Shown here: piece after piece, positions 27,344 to 37,514 of the stretch
How positions within the stretch are numbered: the stretch's first letter is position 1
How the letters are laid out: each line of letters starts with the position of its first letter
From: Clostridium sp. CAG:678
GTDB lineage: Bacteria; Bacillota; Clostridia; Oscillospirales; Acutalibacteraceae
Direction of reading: 5' to 3'
DNA length: 64,000 nucleotides
Assembly (NCBI GenBank): GCA_000431535.1
Contig: HF991821.1
Span: 1 to 64,000, forward strand
Made by a program: the position numbers and the translations under genes
Notes under the pieces: generated by a model
The model's input: only the letters and a program-made list of their open reading frames with translations
Databases searched by the model: none
Told to the model about the DNA's origin: nothing

Positions 27344-28486
27344 TCACCTCTGAAGTTCAGAAATAATATAATCGACTGTGCGAACAGTTGAATTTCCGTC
27401 TTTATACTTATGCACCAAACTACATATTTTATTTCTCTCTTTTGCTAAGATATCATCATTATTCGCTATTCTGATTATAAAACATTTCAGATCTTCTTCA
27501 TTATATATTTTTTCCCCGCCTGACATAATAAAATTCGGATCAACTCTAAAGCCCTCTCTTTTGCTATACTCGTCAAAATCATCCCAGCAAAGGCCAATAG
27601 GCTTATCAGCAAGAAGGAAATCATAATATACCGAGGAATAATCTGTAAGCAACGCATCTGCACTGTTTAAAAGCTCATAATTATCAATTGAAAAATTTTT
27701 CAGGAAATCATCGTCTATGAAACAGAGATTGCTCAATTTCATTGCTTTTATATAACTTATATCCTGGCACGGATGTGGTTTTACAATAACAAAAACATTA
27801 TGCTGCCTAGCACACTCATTTATTCCTTTACATATATTATCATCATATAAAATTGGCATTGAAATATTACTATACGAAACTTTATTTTTATGTTGACGAA
27901 ATGTTGGCAACCAATAAATAAATTTGTTTATTTCACCAGGGGAAAAAAGGTTATTCAAATCGATTTTATTTGAAGAGAATAGTTTATCATTACGGGGATA
28001 GCCCAAAACTCTCATGTTGGCTTCAGAACAGGACAAATTCTCAGCATCATATTTGGCCATATAATCCGAAATCGTTAAAACATCACAGTCAGGACAATCT
28101 TGTGGTATAGAATGCTTCCCTTTGGCGTCTTTCAAAGCGCAGCCATGCGCCAGATAAATATAATACTGATCTTTACGCCTTTTATATGGGAAATCATTAC
28201 TCGTAATAAAGGCACGAGAGAAAAAACTATAATAATAACGATAAGTTGCCGAATTTTTTGATATCAATCTAACATTTTTTATATCAGAATACCTATTTTT
28301 ACATTTGCCTATATCTTTTACTAGCCAAACAAGCTTATAATGCCGGTTTATCTGTCTTTTAATCATTTCATTAAAAACCATTTCTGTATTATCAGAACAA
28401 TCCGGATTGCTTTCAAAAATAATAATTTTTCTCATAGGTAATAAGCACAATATTTTTGATAAAATGCTAAACATAAAAACCTTCAT
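27344..28486 (-). CDS. CDP-glycerol glycerophosphotransferase family protein (TagB/TagF-like)
   Basis: A 380-residue peripheral membrane transferase that moves a polyol-phosphate from a CDP donor to a growing glycan. Motifs are IFESNPDCSDNTEMVF, LAHGCALKD, GYPRND, LPTFR and TDYSSVYYDF, all typical of the family. It contains only the catalytic GT-B part, without the long membrane-binding N-terminal region of full TagF. Its start overlaps the flippase stop, and the gene after it encodes the putative CDP-alditol synthase. It most likely adds a polyol-phosphate substituent or backbone link to the polysaccharide. Confidence 0.88.
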   Translation of the reverse strand: MKVFMFSILSKILCLLPMRKIIIFESNPDCSDNTEMVFNEMIKRQINRHYKLVWLVKDIGKCKNRYSDIKNVRLISKNSATYRYYYSFFSRAFITSNDFPYKRRKDQYYIYLAHGCALKDAKGKHSIPQDCPDCDVLTISDYMAKYDAENLSCSEANMRVLGYPRNDKLFSSNKIDLNNLFSPGEINKFIYWLPTFRQHKNKVSYSNISMPILYDDNICKGINECARQHNVFVIVKPHPCQDISYIKAMKLSNLCFIDDDFLKNFSIDNYELLNSADALLTDYSSVYYDFLLADKPIGLCWDDFDEYSKREGFRVDPNFIMSGGEKIYNEEDLKCFIIRIANNDDILAKERNKICSLVHKYKDGNSTVRTVDYIISELQR

Positions 28487-30033
28487 TTTATTTTCCTCTT
28501 AAATTTTTTCAAACATCCTAATAACAAATTTTTCTCATAAGTGTTCATTGAAAACAACCAAACACAAATACAATACACCAAAGAATACACAACAATCCAT
28601 AAAACTAATTGTATTAAAGAATTAATCTCAATAAACTTCATGATTAAAATTCCTACAAAAAATGGAGGCAACATTCCAAGCGTTTGCTTACCAATATTTT
28701 TCCAATAACTTATGATATCAATATTTATTTTTTTATGGTAAACAATGTCCATAATAAGACCATTTGCAAGAAGAGATGCAATACCGGTTCCTATAGCCGC
28801 ACCTATCCCCTGCCATATTTGGCAAAGAAAAATACTGATAATAAGATTAATAATAGCCATAGCGCCATAAATATAAGCTCTGTAATGATGCCTGTTTTCC
28901 GCACGTTGGATTTCGATTCCAACATTTTGGGTTAATGATATGATACTGGGTAAAATCAAAATTATAGCAATATAATATGCCTCGTCATAGCCTTCTCCCG
29001 CCCAAAAATAGATGAATGCTTTCCCAAAAAACACAACACCTGACGCAATCAATGCAAGTAATAAATACTGCAACCTGCCCACTTTGACAAAAAAAGAGGT
29101 AAGCGCTTTTCTTTGTTCCATAGAATCCATTTTATGTGAATTAACAAGATTATGTATATGTGGTGTAAACACACCGGAAATTGCCGTAGAAAAAGTGGTA
29201 AAATGAGAATTAAGACTAGCTCCTACCGAATAAACCGCCACTGCTGCCGTACCGCAAAATCTTCCAAGTAGAACACTGTCAACACCCGAATTAACTTTAT
29301 CCACAAACATATTTATAGCAATAAGGCCGGAAAAAGTCAGCACGCTTTTAAATAGTTTCGTATCAATATTTTTAAAATCAAATTTAAATCCAAGATTTTT
29401 ATATGCATAAAAAATAGTGACACCTTTATTAATGATGCCTATCACAAGTGCAACAATAATTAATCCTACTGCGCCATAGCCTAAAAATAATACCACAACA
29501 TTTACAGCTACTGTTATGATTATTGTAACAATACTTACACCTTTTGAAAATACAAATTTTTGATTTGCAGAGATATAGCAGCCAAATACTGTATGTAAAA
29601 AACCTAATACCATTGATATTGTAAGGAGGAACATCATGATCTTGGCTTTTGAAAGTTCCTGGCTTGTTAATCCGTTATCAAATATAATTGCCGGATCAAA
29701 AGAAAGAAATGATCCGATAACGGCTGCTATCACTGATATCACTACGAATACAATGAAAAACAAAGAATTAAAACTATTAATTTTATTTTGTAAATTTTCT
29801 GCTTTATATTTAGAATAAAAACGGATGTAGGAACTTGTAAATCCTAAATCAAGCAAACTAAGCATAGATATAGCGGAATTTACAGTTCCATATAAGCCAT
29901 ACTCATGTTGACCCATTAGGCGCAACATAACAGGAGTATACAATAAACCGGTAAGAACACTTAAAAACACCTGCGCGTAAGATAAAACAGCGCCTGCTTT
30001 CCGTTCTGTTGAAGCAGATAGACCTTTCATCAC
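28483..30033 (-). CDS. Polysaccharide flippase (Wzx/MATE-like)
   Basis: A 516-residue membrane protein with 12-14 hydrophobic helices. It begins with LSYAQVFLSVLTGLLYTPVMLRLMG and LYGTVNSAISMLSLLDLGF, the Wzx-type start. It should flip undecaprenyl-linked repeat units to the outer face. Codon use is very AT-rich compared with the flanking Rnf and ATP synthase regions. It overlaps the TagF-like gene by 4 bases. Confidence 0.9.
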   Translation of the reverse strand: MMKGLSASTERKAGAVLSYAQVFLSVLTGLLYTPVMLRLMGQHEYGLYGTVNSAISMLSLLDLGFTSSYIRFYSKYKAENLQNKINSFNSLFFIVFVVISVIAAVIGSFLSFDPAIIFDNGLTSQELSKAKIMMFLLTISMVLGFLHTVFGCYISANQKFVFSKGVSIVTIIITVAVNVVVLFLGYGAVGLIIVALVIGIINKGVTIFYAYKNLGFKFDFKNIDTKLFKSVLTFSGLIAINMFVDKVNSGVDSVLLGRFCGTAAVAVYSVGASLNSHFTTFSTAISGVFTPHIHNLVNSHKMDSMEQRKALTSFFVKVGRLQYLLLALIASGVVFFGKAFIYFWAGEGYDEAYYIAIILILPSIISLTQNVGIEIQRAENRHHYRAYIYGAMAIINLIISIFLCQIWQGIGAAIGTGIASLLANGLIMDIVYHKKINIDIISYWKNIGKQTLGMLPPFFVGILIMKFIEINSLIQLVLWIVVYSLVYCICVWLFSMNTYEKNLLLGCLKKFKRKIK

Positions 30034-30084
30034 ATTACTTCCTTTAATTAATCTTCTTGCAGTTTATATCTTTAAGTGCAACCA

Positions 30085-31041
30085 TTATAACTTATTATAC
30101 AAACTAAATATCATTTTATAAAGTTTTTTGTTAAAACCCAGCAATTGCAATGCTCTTTTATGCTTTTTATCAATCAGTTCATTAGTTAAAATGGCCTTTT
30201 TATATTTGAGTAATTCATTTGAAATTTCATCAAAATATATTTTGCTAAATTCTTTTACAGACATAACTCTGTTCAGCACGCCAAAAGTGTAAACCGTAAA
30301 TCTATATACAGCAGCACGCTTAATTTCATTGTCATTCATGCATTTGCACATAATAAACCGAAAAACTTTCCAACTTTGTGCCCGATTATTGGTAATATAA
30401 TCGCTCGTTGATGAACACCCGCTCTCTTGCATATAATGATACGGTGCATAATTCAGATTAACAAGTTTCTTGGTGTTTATCATTACATAAAAATTAAACA
30501 ATAAATCTTCAGCGTATTTAATATCTTCATCAAATTTAATGTCTTTTAAAACGCTTGTAAGATATAGTTTGCTGCATACCTCTGGTCGTATACGATTAAG
30601 CAATAAATTTTGGGCAACATCTTTACCTTCATAGATGTTTTTTTCCGGAATAAATACAGAATGATCAGAATCTGCATGTTCATAAATAAATCCACAAGAA
30701 ACAATATCCGCAGAATAAGTGTTAATACTAAAAATCATTTTTTCAATGGTATCTGATTCAATCCAGTCATCACTATCGACAAATGTTATAAAATCTCCTT
30801 GGGCAGCTTGGATTCCTGAATTTCTTGCAGCAGATACCCCCACATTATGTTGGTGTATAACTCTAACACGGTTGTCCTTTTTTTCCCAAGCATCGCACAT
30901 TTGAGGGCAACGATCCGGTGAGCCGTCATCCACAAGAATGATTTCAAGATCTTTATAAGTTTGATTTACAATGCTATCAATACACTTGTTCAGATATTTT
31001 TCTGTTTTATATATTGGAACGATTATACTTACTAAATTCAT
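30085..31041 (-). CDS. Glycosyltransferase family 2
   Basis: A 318-residue GT-A transferase with SIIVPIYKTEKYLNKC, LVDDGSPDRCP and VDSDDWIES. The first 110 residues match the neighbouring GT2 genes closely, including long stretches of the DNA, while the C-terminal 200 residues are unrelated in sequence. It overlaps the upstream GT2 by 4 bases. The sugar transferred cannot be told. Confidence 0.9.
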   Translation of the reverse strand: MNLVSIIVPIYKTEKYLNKCIDSIVNQTYKDLEIILVDDGSPDRCPQMCDAWEKKDNRVRVIHQHNVGVSAARNSGIQAAQGDFITFVDSDDWIESDTIEKMIFSINTYSADIVSCGFIYEHADSDHSVFIPEKNIYEGKDVAQNLLLNRIRPEVCSKLYLTSVLKDIKFDEDIKYAEDLLFNFYVMINTKKLVNLNYAPYHYMQESGCSSTSDYITNNRAQSWKVFRFIMCKCMNDNEIKRAAVYRFTVYTFGVLNRVMSVKEFSKIYFDEISNELLKYKKAILTNELIDKKHKRALQLLGFNKKLYKMIFSLYNKL

Positions 31042-32066
31042 ATTATTTTGCTCCTTTTAATGAGTTCTTTAATACAAATTCTCAAACAATTAAGTCGATG
31101 AAGTGTTAAAAATATAAACGGGTGGACATGGAATAGCATATAACTTATTCTTATTTTTTTACTTATATAAACTGAATTAATAAAGGACTTAGAGTTACGT
31201 TTCATCTCATTTAAGATTTCTTTATATACTGATTTCAATTCTTTCGTTTTTTTCTTTTCGGTTATTTCTTTAAAACAACTTAAAAGTTCCTTTGCAAACA
31301 TTCGATTACACATCTTATAAACCGGCTCATTATTTCTTTCTAAATCACGTATTTTTTTTGTATTTTTCCACCTTAAAAGCCATTTTGCACTACACTTATT
31401 ACTTGCTGAATTTTTTCTATTATAAAAATAATTATATAAACAATTACTAATCGCACTAACTCGCTTAGAATTTTTAAAAAAATAATAATTAAAAATAAAA
31501 TCTTCTCCAATTTCAAGCGTTTCACTAAAAAATATATTATTCTTTTTTACAATTTCTGCTTTATATAATTTATCGCAAGTGGAAGGCAAGAAATGCTCTT
31601 CAGAAAAATACGCACAAAGTATATCATTGCCTATAAATGTAGCTTCCGGGAAATCTGCAACAGTACCGTTTGCCTGACCATTTTCAAGAACAGTCCTCAT
31701 ATTACAACTGCAAAGATCTGAATCATCTTTTTTTATTCTTGAATGCATTAATTCATACATTTCCGCTTCTATAAAATCATCTGGATCAATAAAAGCAAAA
31801 TATTTTCCACGTGAGTTTTTTATACCCATATTTCTGGCGGACGCTACGCCGCCGTTTTTTTTGTGTATTACTTGAATACGGCTGTCTTTTTTTGCCCAAG
31901 CATCGCACATCTGAGGGCAATGATCCGGTGAGCCGTCATCCACAAGAATGATTTCCAGATTTTTATAGGTTTGATCCACAATGCTTTGAACGCAGCGGTT
32001 CAGATATTTTTCAACATTGTAGACCGGAACGATTACACTTATAACAGGTTCCTGCATAAACATCAC
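31038..32066 (-). CDS. Glycosyltransferase family 2
   Basis: A 342-residue paralogue in the GT2 series with SVIVPVYNVEKYLNRC, LVDDGSPDHCP and IDPDDFIE as the metal-site motif. It begins with a valid ATG at 32066 overlapping the preceding gene; an internal start closer to the conserved domain is also possible. The C-terminal part is lysine-rich and basic. Upstream and downstream genes overlap, so it is translated as part of the operon. Confidence 0.88.
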   Translation of the reverse strand: MMFMQEPVISVIVPVYNVEKYLNRCVQSIVDQTYKNLEIILVDDGSPDHCPQMCDAWAKKDSRIQVIHKKNGGVASARNMGIKNSRGKYFAFIDPDDFIEAEMYELMHSRIKKDDSDLCSCNMRTVLENGQANGTVADFPEATFIGNDILCAYFSEEHFLPSTCDKLYKAEIVKKNNIFFSETLEIGEDFIFNYYFFKNSKRVSAISNCLYNYFYNRKNSASNKCSAKWLLRWKNTKKIRDLERNNEPVYKMCNRMFAKELLSCFKEITEKKKTKELKSVYKEILNEMKRNSKSFINSVYISKKIRISYMLFHVHPFIFLTLHRLNCLRICIKELIKRSKII

Positions 32067-33013
32067 TTACTCTTTCTTATAATAAACCGGTAAAGCGCGG
32101 GCGAAAACAGCAATACTAACGTTTTTATTTTACTTGCCCGATCAAACATTTTTCCTATAAGAATATTTTTTTTGTATTTCAAAATATCCTGCCTTAAGAT
32201 CTTTTGCATTTGGGGAAATGCGTTATTATGGATACATCCGGATAACACAATAAATGCAGAATGAACAAGACTCTTGACCGCATACGGATAAACCGTTTCA
32301 TTTTTTTCAAAACGCTGCAATATGATCTTTTTGGCTCTGACAATGGAATATGCCAGCTCTTTGAATTCGGACTGAACAATCGAATGATCGCGAACCGTAT
32401 AATGATATTTCGGAAGATCACAAAAAACCGCTTTGGTATCTTGCGCATAAAAACGGAAATTGAACATGATATCTTCCGAACAACCATCATCATCTAAATA
32501 TCTGTGGTTTTGAATTTTATCTGCCTTAAATAATTTGTTCCAAACCACGCCGCTTGTGTATTTGCAGTTCAGCAAATCTATAATCAATTCGTTATAATTG
32601 GGTAATTTAACGGAATCATCCTCTGTTTCTTTTTTCAATGTTCCGTTATCGTCAAAATAAAAGCCGCACCTTGAGATATCCGCATCATATTTAACGATAA
32701 GGCGATATAAAAATTCAGCCATATCCGGCTCCATCCAGTCATCGCTGTCAGCGAACATAATATAATCGCCCGTTGCGGAATCCAGCCCTGCATTTCTTGC
32801 CGAGGACAGGCCGCCGTTTCTCTTATGAATCACTTTGATTCTTTCATCTTTTTTCGCCCATTGATCACACATTTCCGGGCAGTTATCAGGTGAGCCGTCA
32901 TCCACAAGAATGATCTCCAGATTTTTATAGGTTTGATCTGTTATGCTCTGAACACAGCGGTTCAGATATTGTTCTGTTTTATAAACCGGAACGATCACAC
33001 TGATTTTGTCCAT
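32063..33013 (-). CDS. Glycosyltransferase family 2
   Basis: A 316-residue GT-A transferase with ISVIVPVYKTEQYLNRC, LVDDGSPDNCP and ADSDDWMEP. A member of the GT2 set whose 5' ends are near-identical. The C-terminal domain differs from the other copies, implying another acceptor sugar. Confidence 0.9.
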   Translation of the reverse strand: MDKISVIVPVYKTEQYLNRCVQSITDQTYKNLEIILVDDGSPDNCPEMCDQWAKKDERIKVIHKRNGGLSSARNAGLDSATGDYIMFADSDDWMEPDMAEFLYRLIVKYDADISRCGFYFDDNGTLKKETEDDSVKLPNYNELIIDLLNCKYTSGVVWNKLFKADKIQNHRYLDDDGCSEDIMFNFRFYAQDTKAVFCDLPKYHYTVRDHSIVQSEFKELAYSIVRAKKIILQRFEKNETVYPYAVKSLVHSAFIVLSGCIHNNAFPQMQKILRQDILKYKKNILIGKMFDRASKIKTLVLLFSPALYRFIIRKSK

Positions 33014-33022
33014 ATATTCTCC

Positions 33023-34213
33023 TTAAAATGAAACATTCAGCCATATCAGACTGCTGCCCGTAAAATCATACCAAAAGTGAACCGCAGAATATGCAAATAG
33101 GAAAAACGATGTTATCCCTTTATTCATTGCCCGTATTTTTTCAGCTTTAGGCGTATCGGAGTCATAATAAAGGTTGATGAGTTTCCCATCAATCCTGTTC
33201 TTTTGAATCTGCATGCCCACCATATAAACACAAGCGATCATAACCGGCAAGATCCAGCGCGCAACTCTGTGGAACAGCATATTGCTGACTATTGTGCCAA
33301 GCATAAAGAAAAGTACAATCTCCGCAAAGCGGAAAAATCTTAAATCGCCTTTATTTTCAACATAATTTTTTAAATAGGTATAACAATAAGTAAAGATTAA
33401 AACAGAAACCAAATAGGTTGCAACATTAACAAGAAAATTGGTCTGCGTTGAAATATTTAAAGTATCTGTGACATTTTCGGTCTGCCCAGCAAGATTCTGA
33501 ATAAATTCATTATCCGTAAGATTGGATAAGACCGTTATTGCAACGCTCCCGGCAGCAATAACAAATATCATCAGTATATTTACAAATTTGCTTGAAGTTT
33601 TATAAGAAAGCCATGCAAATGCGGCTAAAACAATTATGATGATACCGGTGGAATGAAGACCTATTGCAAGAACATACCCTACAAAACAGAGCAAAATATT
33701 TTTCTTTTCAACAAAATGATAATATATGCACGCAACAGAAATGGCAAAAGCCAGCCCGTTTCTTGTGCCGCTGTAAAGATCGTAAAACCAATACGTTGAA
33801 ATAAAGAAAAACAAGGCGATGGCAAGATAAAATTTATCAACGTCAAACCGCTTAGCCACTTTATATATGACATTCATCAAACAACCATATGCAATCAAAA
33901 CGGTGAAAAACGGAAGAAAATGATTGTCCGGAAACAAACTGATAAAGTAAAAATAGTAACCTGCAACCGGCAGTGCGCCAAAATTAAATTCGTTGCTGTC
34001 CAGCATTTCCTGAAATCTGCTCCACCCTCCGTTTCGCATAGCGTCTATAATTTTGAAATATCTGCCGAGATCATCATTCTCATTCGGCACTGCAAAAAAC
34101 ACCAGAACAGCCAAACCTAAAACAAGGAAAGTAAACGGTATCCAAGCCTGCTTACGCGGAATAAGAAAATAGAGCAAAAAGAATACTGCCACCACAGCAA
34201 GATATACCAGCAT
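33023..34213 (-). CDS. EpsG family polysaccharide polymerase
   Basis: A 396-residue integral membrane protein with about ten to twelve helices. It matches EpsG: an early NENDDLGRYF, then FYDLYSGTRNGLAFAISVA and LAIGLHSTGIIIIVLAAF. It probably links repeat units outside the membrane, acting as the Wzy component of a Wzx/Wzy-type pathway. It lies between GT2 genes in the operon. Confidence 0.88.
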   Translation of the reverse strand: MLVYLAVVAVFFLLYFLIPRKQAWIPFTFLVLGLAVLVFFAVPNENDDLGRYFKIIDAMRNGGWSRFQEMLDSNEFNFGALPVAGYYFYFISLFPDNHFLPFFTVLIAYGCLMNVIYKVAKRFDVDKFYLAIALFFFISTYWFYDLYSGTRNGLAFAISVACIYYHFVEKKNILLCFVGYVLAIGLHSTGIIIIVLAAFAWLSYKTSSKFVNILMIFVIAAGSVAITVLSNLTDNEFIQNLAGQTENVTDTLNISTQTNFLVNVATYLVSVLIFTYCYTYLKNYVENKGDLRFFRFAEIVLFFMLGTIVSNMLFHRVARWILPVMIACVYMVGMQIQKNRIDGKLINLYYDSDTPKAEKIRAMNKGITSFFLFAYSAVHFWYDFTGSSLIWLNVSF

Positions 34214-34287
34214 TTAGACGCCCCCTTTTTAATTGATTTTACCAAACAGCTATACAAGGCATTAGAAAAATATAGCCCGCATGAATT

Positions 34288-35274
34288 TTAAATATGAGAG
34301 ATTATAAAATATTTTGCGGCAAGCACTGAAAAAAGATTTGCGCCCAAAAGTTTAACAGCTGCAAAAGTTATTTTTGGCTTAATCCAATACGCATACTTTA
34401 AAACAGCTGTATATTGATTCATGATTTTTAATGCGTCTTTTCTTGTTTTGCGTTTCATTCTGCCGCAGATCACGAATCCCGTTGAATAAATGAATGCAAC
34501 ATAATTCAAAACATCTTTTTTAATCATTTCATTATGGATCTTTTGGCTTTGTTCAAGCCATTTGTTAACGGTATATTCAATTCCGCAGATCATTTTTATA
34601 TTGGATGAGCCTGTAACGGAATCCAGGCGGCCTTTTCTGTAAGAATAAAACGGGTCATTGATTGCGCCTATACTTTGACAGGAAATAAAAATGCTCAATA
34701 CAAAATCATAATCCTCGTCCTGTATTCCCTCTTTAAAATGTATATCATTGTTAACAATTATACTTTTTTTAACACAAAATATCGTTGGCCCGCCCGGTAT
34801 CATTTTGCTGGATAAAAGATAATGAAGCGTATCTATATAATTGTGTTTTCCTATAAGATCCAGATCATAGCCGGTTCTTGAAACAATGGTTTTTCCAGTA
34901 TTCATATTAAAATCCGTGCAGCCGAAAATCAGTACGTCTGTTTCATTTTCTTTTAGTTTATTGTCAAAAGTTTTTAAAGCATCTTTATCATTATAGAAAT
35001 CATCGCTGTCCAAAAAGAGAATATATTCTCCGCCGGATTCACGAATACCCACATTCCTTGCCGAAGACGCGCCGCCGTTTTTCTTATGAACAACTTTTAT
35101 TCTGGCATCTTTTCCTGCCCACTCATCGCACAAACGGGGGCAATTGTCCGGCGAGCCATCATCCACAAGAATCATTTCCCAGTCTGTAAAAGTTTGGGCT
35201 AAAACACTTTCCACACATTCCGCAAGATATTGTTCAACATTGTAAACCGGAACGATAATGCTAAATCTTGGCAT
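34288..35274 (-). CDS. Glycosyltransferase family 2
   Basis: A 328-residue GT-A transferase with FSIIVPVYNVEQYLAEC, LVDDGSPDNCP and LDSDDFY. It belongs to the GT2 series but is the most diverged in the shared N-terminal part. It is separated from the polymerase gene by about 70 bases of AT-rich spacer. Confidence 0.9.
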   Translation of the reverse strand: MPRFSIIVPVYNVEQYLAECVESVLAQTFTDWEMILVDDGSPDNCPRLCDEWAGKDARIKVVHKKNGGASSARNVGIRESGGEYILFLDSDDFYNDKDALKTFDNKLKENETDVLIFGCTDFNMNTGKTIVSRTGYDLDLIGKHNYIDTLHYLLSSKMIPGGPTIFCVKKSIIVNNDIHFKEGIQDEDYDFVLSIFISCQSIGAINDPFYSYRKGRLDSVTGSSNIKMICGIEYTVNKWLEQSQKIHNEMIKKDVLNYVAFIYSTGFVICGRMKRKTRKDALKIMNQYTAVLKYAYWIKPKITFAAVKLLGANLFSVLAAKYFIISHI

Positions 35275-35277
35275 AAA

Positions 35278-36351
35278 CTAACCTCTGTAATAAGCAACAA
35301 GTTGTTTGGATGAATCATATATATCCCAACCTGCAGATTTCATTTCTTCAAAGCGATTTTTTCTTTCGGCACAGCCAAGTTCAACAACTTTACAAGCCCA
35401 TTCATGCACGGAAGAAGAAAGAGAAAGCCTGCACACATTCTCCGTTACGCAGACCTCATCCGTAACAGAATCAGACATAACAACAGGGAGACCGGCGGCC
35501 TGTGCCTCAACAACAGAAACCGGCAGACCTTCTTTTGTTGACGGGAAAAGAAACACGTCGCAAGCCTGAAGCAGATCCGGAATATCCGTTCTGGCGCCGA
35601 GAAACAAAACACTGTTTTGAATTTTCAATTGCTTGCACAGCAAAGAAAGCGCGTCCGTTTCTTCCGCGCCCATAAGCAGCAGTTTTGCGCTGCTGTTTTG
35701 CTTTTTGATCTTCGCAAACACTTCCAGAATAAAAGAATGATTCTTTTGAGGAATATCGGTTTTTCCGATATGGCCAACTACAAAAGCGCCGGATAAATGC
35801 ATTTTTTGCCTAACCATATTCCGTTTTTCTTCATCATAGGAATACGCTTTGCAATCTATCGCGTTATTTAAAACTATAAACTTTTTGCTGCCGTACCAGA
35901 CTTTTCCCGCCGTCTTGCTGCACGCAAAACGGGTTTTGATAAAATATTTCGAATACAGGCTCAGCATTCTGTTTCTTACCTGATTGCCTTTTAAAGAATA
36001 GACTGAAGAATGGCAATGGCAGCAAATCTTTTGGATGCCGGCTGCTTTTGCCTGCGGCGCCATAAAAGCCGAAAAATGCGGGGCATGGATATGCAGCGCC
36101 TGCCATTCGCCTTTATGATCCGCAAAAAAGCGGTTCATATCACGCCGAAGCAGCCCTTTCGGCGACGGCGCCGGAATCTTAAATACACGCCCGCCGAGTT
36201 TTTCTATATCTGCCTGCCGGGTCTGCGGCTTTTCCGCAAAATAGCAGACATCAAATTTTATATCCTCCGGCATGGCATTGAAGTAATTCAGCACAACGCT
36301 CATTACCCCGTTTGCGATGCCGATATCCGGGATCATATGTAAAACTCTCAT
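35278..36351 (-). CDS. Glycosyltransferase family 4
   Basis: A 357-residue EpsF-like transferase: GIANGVMSVVLNYF at the start, CHCHSS in the middle, HIGKTDIPQKNH, and FPSTKEGLPVSVVEAQAAGLP with the E-x7-E donor site. It overlaps the next GT4 upstream by 4 bases. Its product joins the same glycan assembly line. Confidence 0.92.
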   Translation of the reverse strand: MRVLHMIPDIGIANGVMSVVLNYFNAMPEDIKFDVCYFAEKPQTRQADIEKLGGRVFKIPAPSPKGLLRRDMNRFFADHKGEWQALHIHAPHFSAFMAPQAKAAGIQKICCHCHSSVYSLKGNQVRNRMLSLYSKYFIKTRFACSKTAGKVWYGSKKFIVLNNAIDCKAYSYDEEKRNMVRQKMHLSGAFVVGHIGKTDIPQKNHSFILEVFAKIKKQNSSAKLLLMGAEETDALSLLCKQLKIQNSVLFLGARTDIPDLLQACDVFLFPSTKEGLPVSVVEAQAAGLPVVMSDSVTDEVCVTENVCRLSLSSSVHEWACKVVELGCAERKNRFEEMKSAGWDIYDSSKQLVAYYRG

Positions 36352-37490
36352 TCAGATACTTCCTGCAAAATTTTATATATATCGGAAAACACACTGTTTC
36401 TCTCAAAAGGTTGCAGAACACTGCCGTTTGCAGAGACCAGATCATCCTTACTGTTTGTATTTATAACTTTTTCTATTGCCGTTACAAAATCTTGCACATT
36501 TCCGAGTTCGCAAACAAAGCCGCCTTTACCGTTTGCGATTAGATCCGTAACGCCTCTGATATTGGAAACAACACAGGGCAGCCTGCAAGACATAGCCTCC
36601 ATAACTGCAACCGGAAGACCTTCCTGTTGTGAAGTAAAAAGAAAAATATCGGCGGCGCAATTCATTTCCAAAATATCTTTGCCATAACCAAGCAGAAAAA
36701 TATTTTGTTCAAGGTTGTTTTTCTTTATAAAATCACTCATCTGCTGAGCGAGCGGACCTTGACCGCGTATAAAATATTTTATACTTTTGTATCCTTTTGA
36801 TACCAGTACTTTTATAATCTCAAGCGCGAACAGAACATTCTTTCTGGTTGTAAGTTCATTAGCAGAAAAAATCATTATATCATCGTTGTTCACGCCCAGT
36901 TCTGTTCTTTTTTTATTTCTGGTCTCTTCGGAAAATACAAATTCAGAAAGATCAATCCCGATTCCGTGAATATATTTTACCTTTGCACTTTTAAAATGAT
37001 TTTGCGCAAAATGGTAATCCTCTCTGTTCATCGTTACAATCACGTCCGTGAACAAAGAGGTGATTTTTTCGATAGGATAAAATATGACCCAATTATGTGC
37101 GGGAGCGCCTTTCCAAAAATGGAATCCATGTGCAAAATATACAACCTTTGTGCCTTTTTTTCTTTGCCGAAAAGCGGCGAGCCGCGTGACAACACCCATA
37201 ACGGGTTCATTGGTAATAATTACATCATATTTCTTTCTATCAAGCAATTTTCTCATCTGAAAAAAGCCGTGCAGATTATGAACGGAAACCGGACTCCTTT
37301 TTAAATCCACCACCGTTAATTTAGGATTTCCGGCGTTTCCCAAGGCGTCTTTTAATTCATTTAATTTACCGCCAACATGCGAACAAACCAGATCCACATG
37401 ATAACCTGCTTGAATCAGTTTTTCAATATGGGATACCCAAAATTGAATTAGATTCAGTTCAGTAGCCGTGATCAGAATTTTTTTAGCCAT
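36348..37490 (-). CDS. Glycosyltransferase family 4
   Basis: A 380-residue EpsD-like transferase: MAKKILITATELNLIQFW at the start, FAHGFHFWKGAP, NELTTRKNVLFALE and FTSQQEGLPVAVMEAMSCRLP. EpsD/EpsF-like neighbours are a common pair in Firmicute exopolysaccharide loci and usually add early sugars to the primed lipid carrier. Confidence 0.92.
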   Translation of the reverse strand: MAKKILITATELNLIQFWVSHIEKLIQAGYHVDLVCSHVGGKLNELKDALGNAGNPKLTVVDLKRSPVSVHNLHGFFQMRKLLDRKKYDVIITNEPVMGVVTRLAAFRQRKKGTKVVYFAHGFHFWKGAPAHNWVIFYPIEKITSLFTDVIVTMNREDYHFAQNHFKSAKVKYIHGIGIDLSEFVFSEETRNKKRTELGVNNDDIMIFSANELTTRKNVLFALEIIKVLVSKGYKSIKYFIRGQGPLAQQMSDFIKKNNLEQNIFLLGYGKDILEMNCAADIFLFTSQQEGLPVAVMEAMSCRLPCVVSNIRGVTDLIANGKGGFVCELGNVQDFVTAIEKVINTNSKDDLVSANGSVLQPFERNSVFSDIYKILQEVSE

Positions 37491-37514
37491 ACGTTTCAGA
37501 TCCGTTCACTTCAT

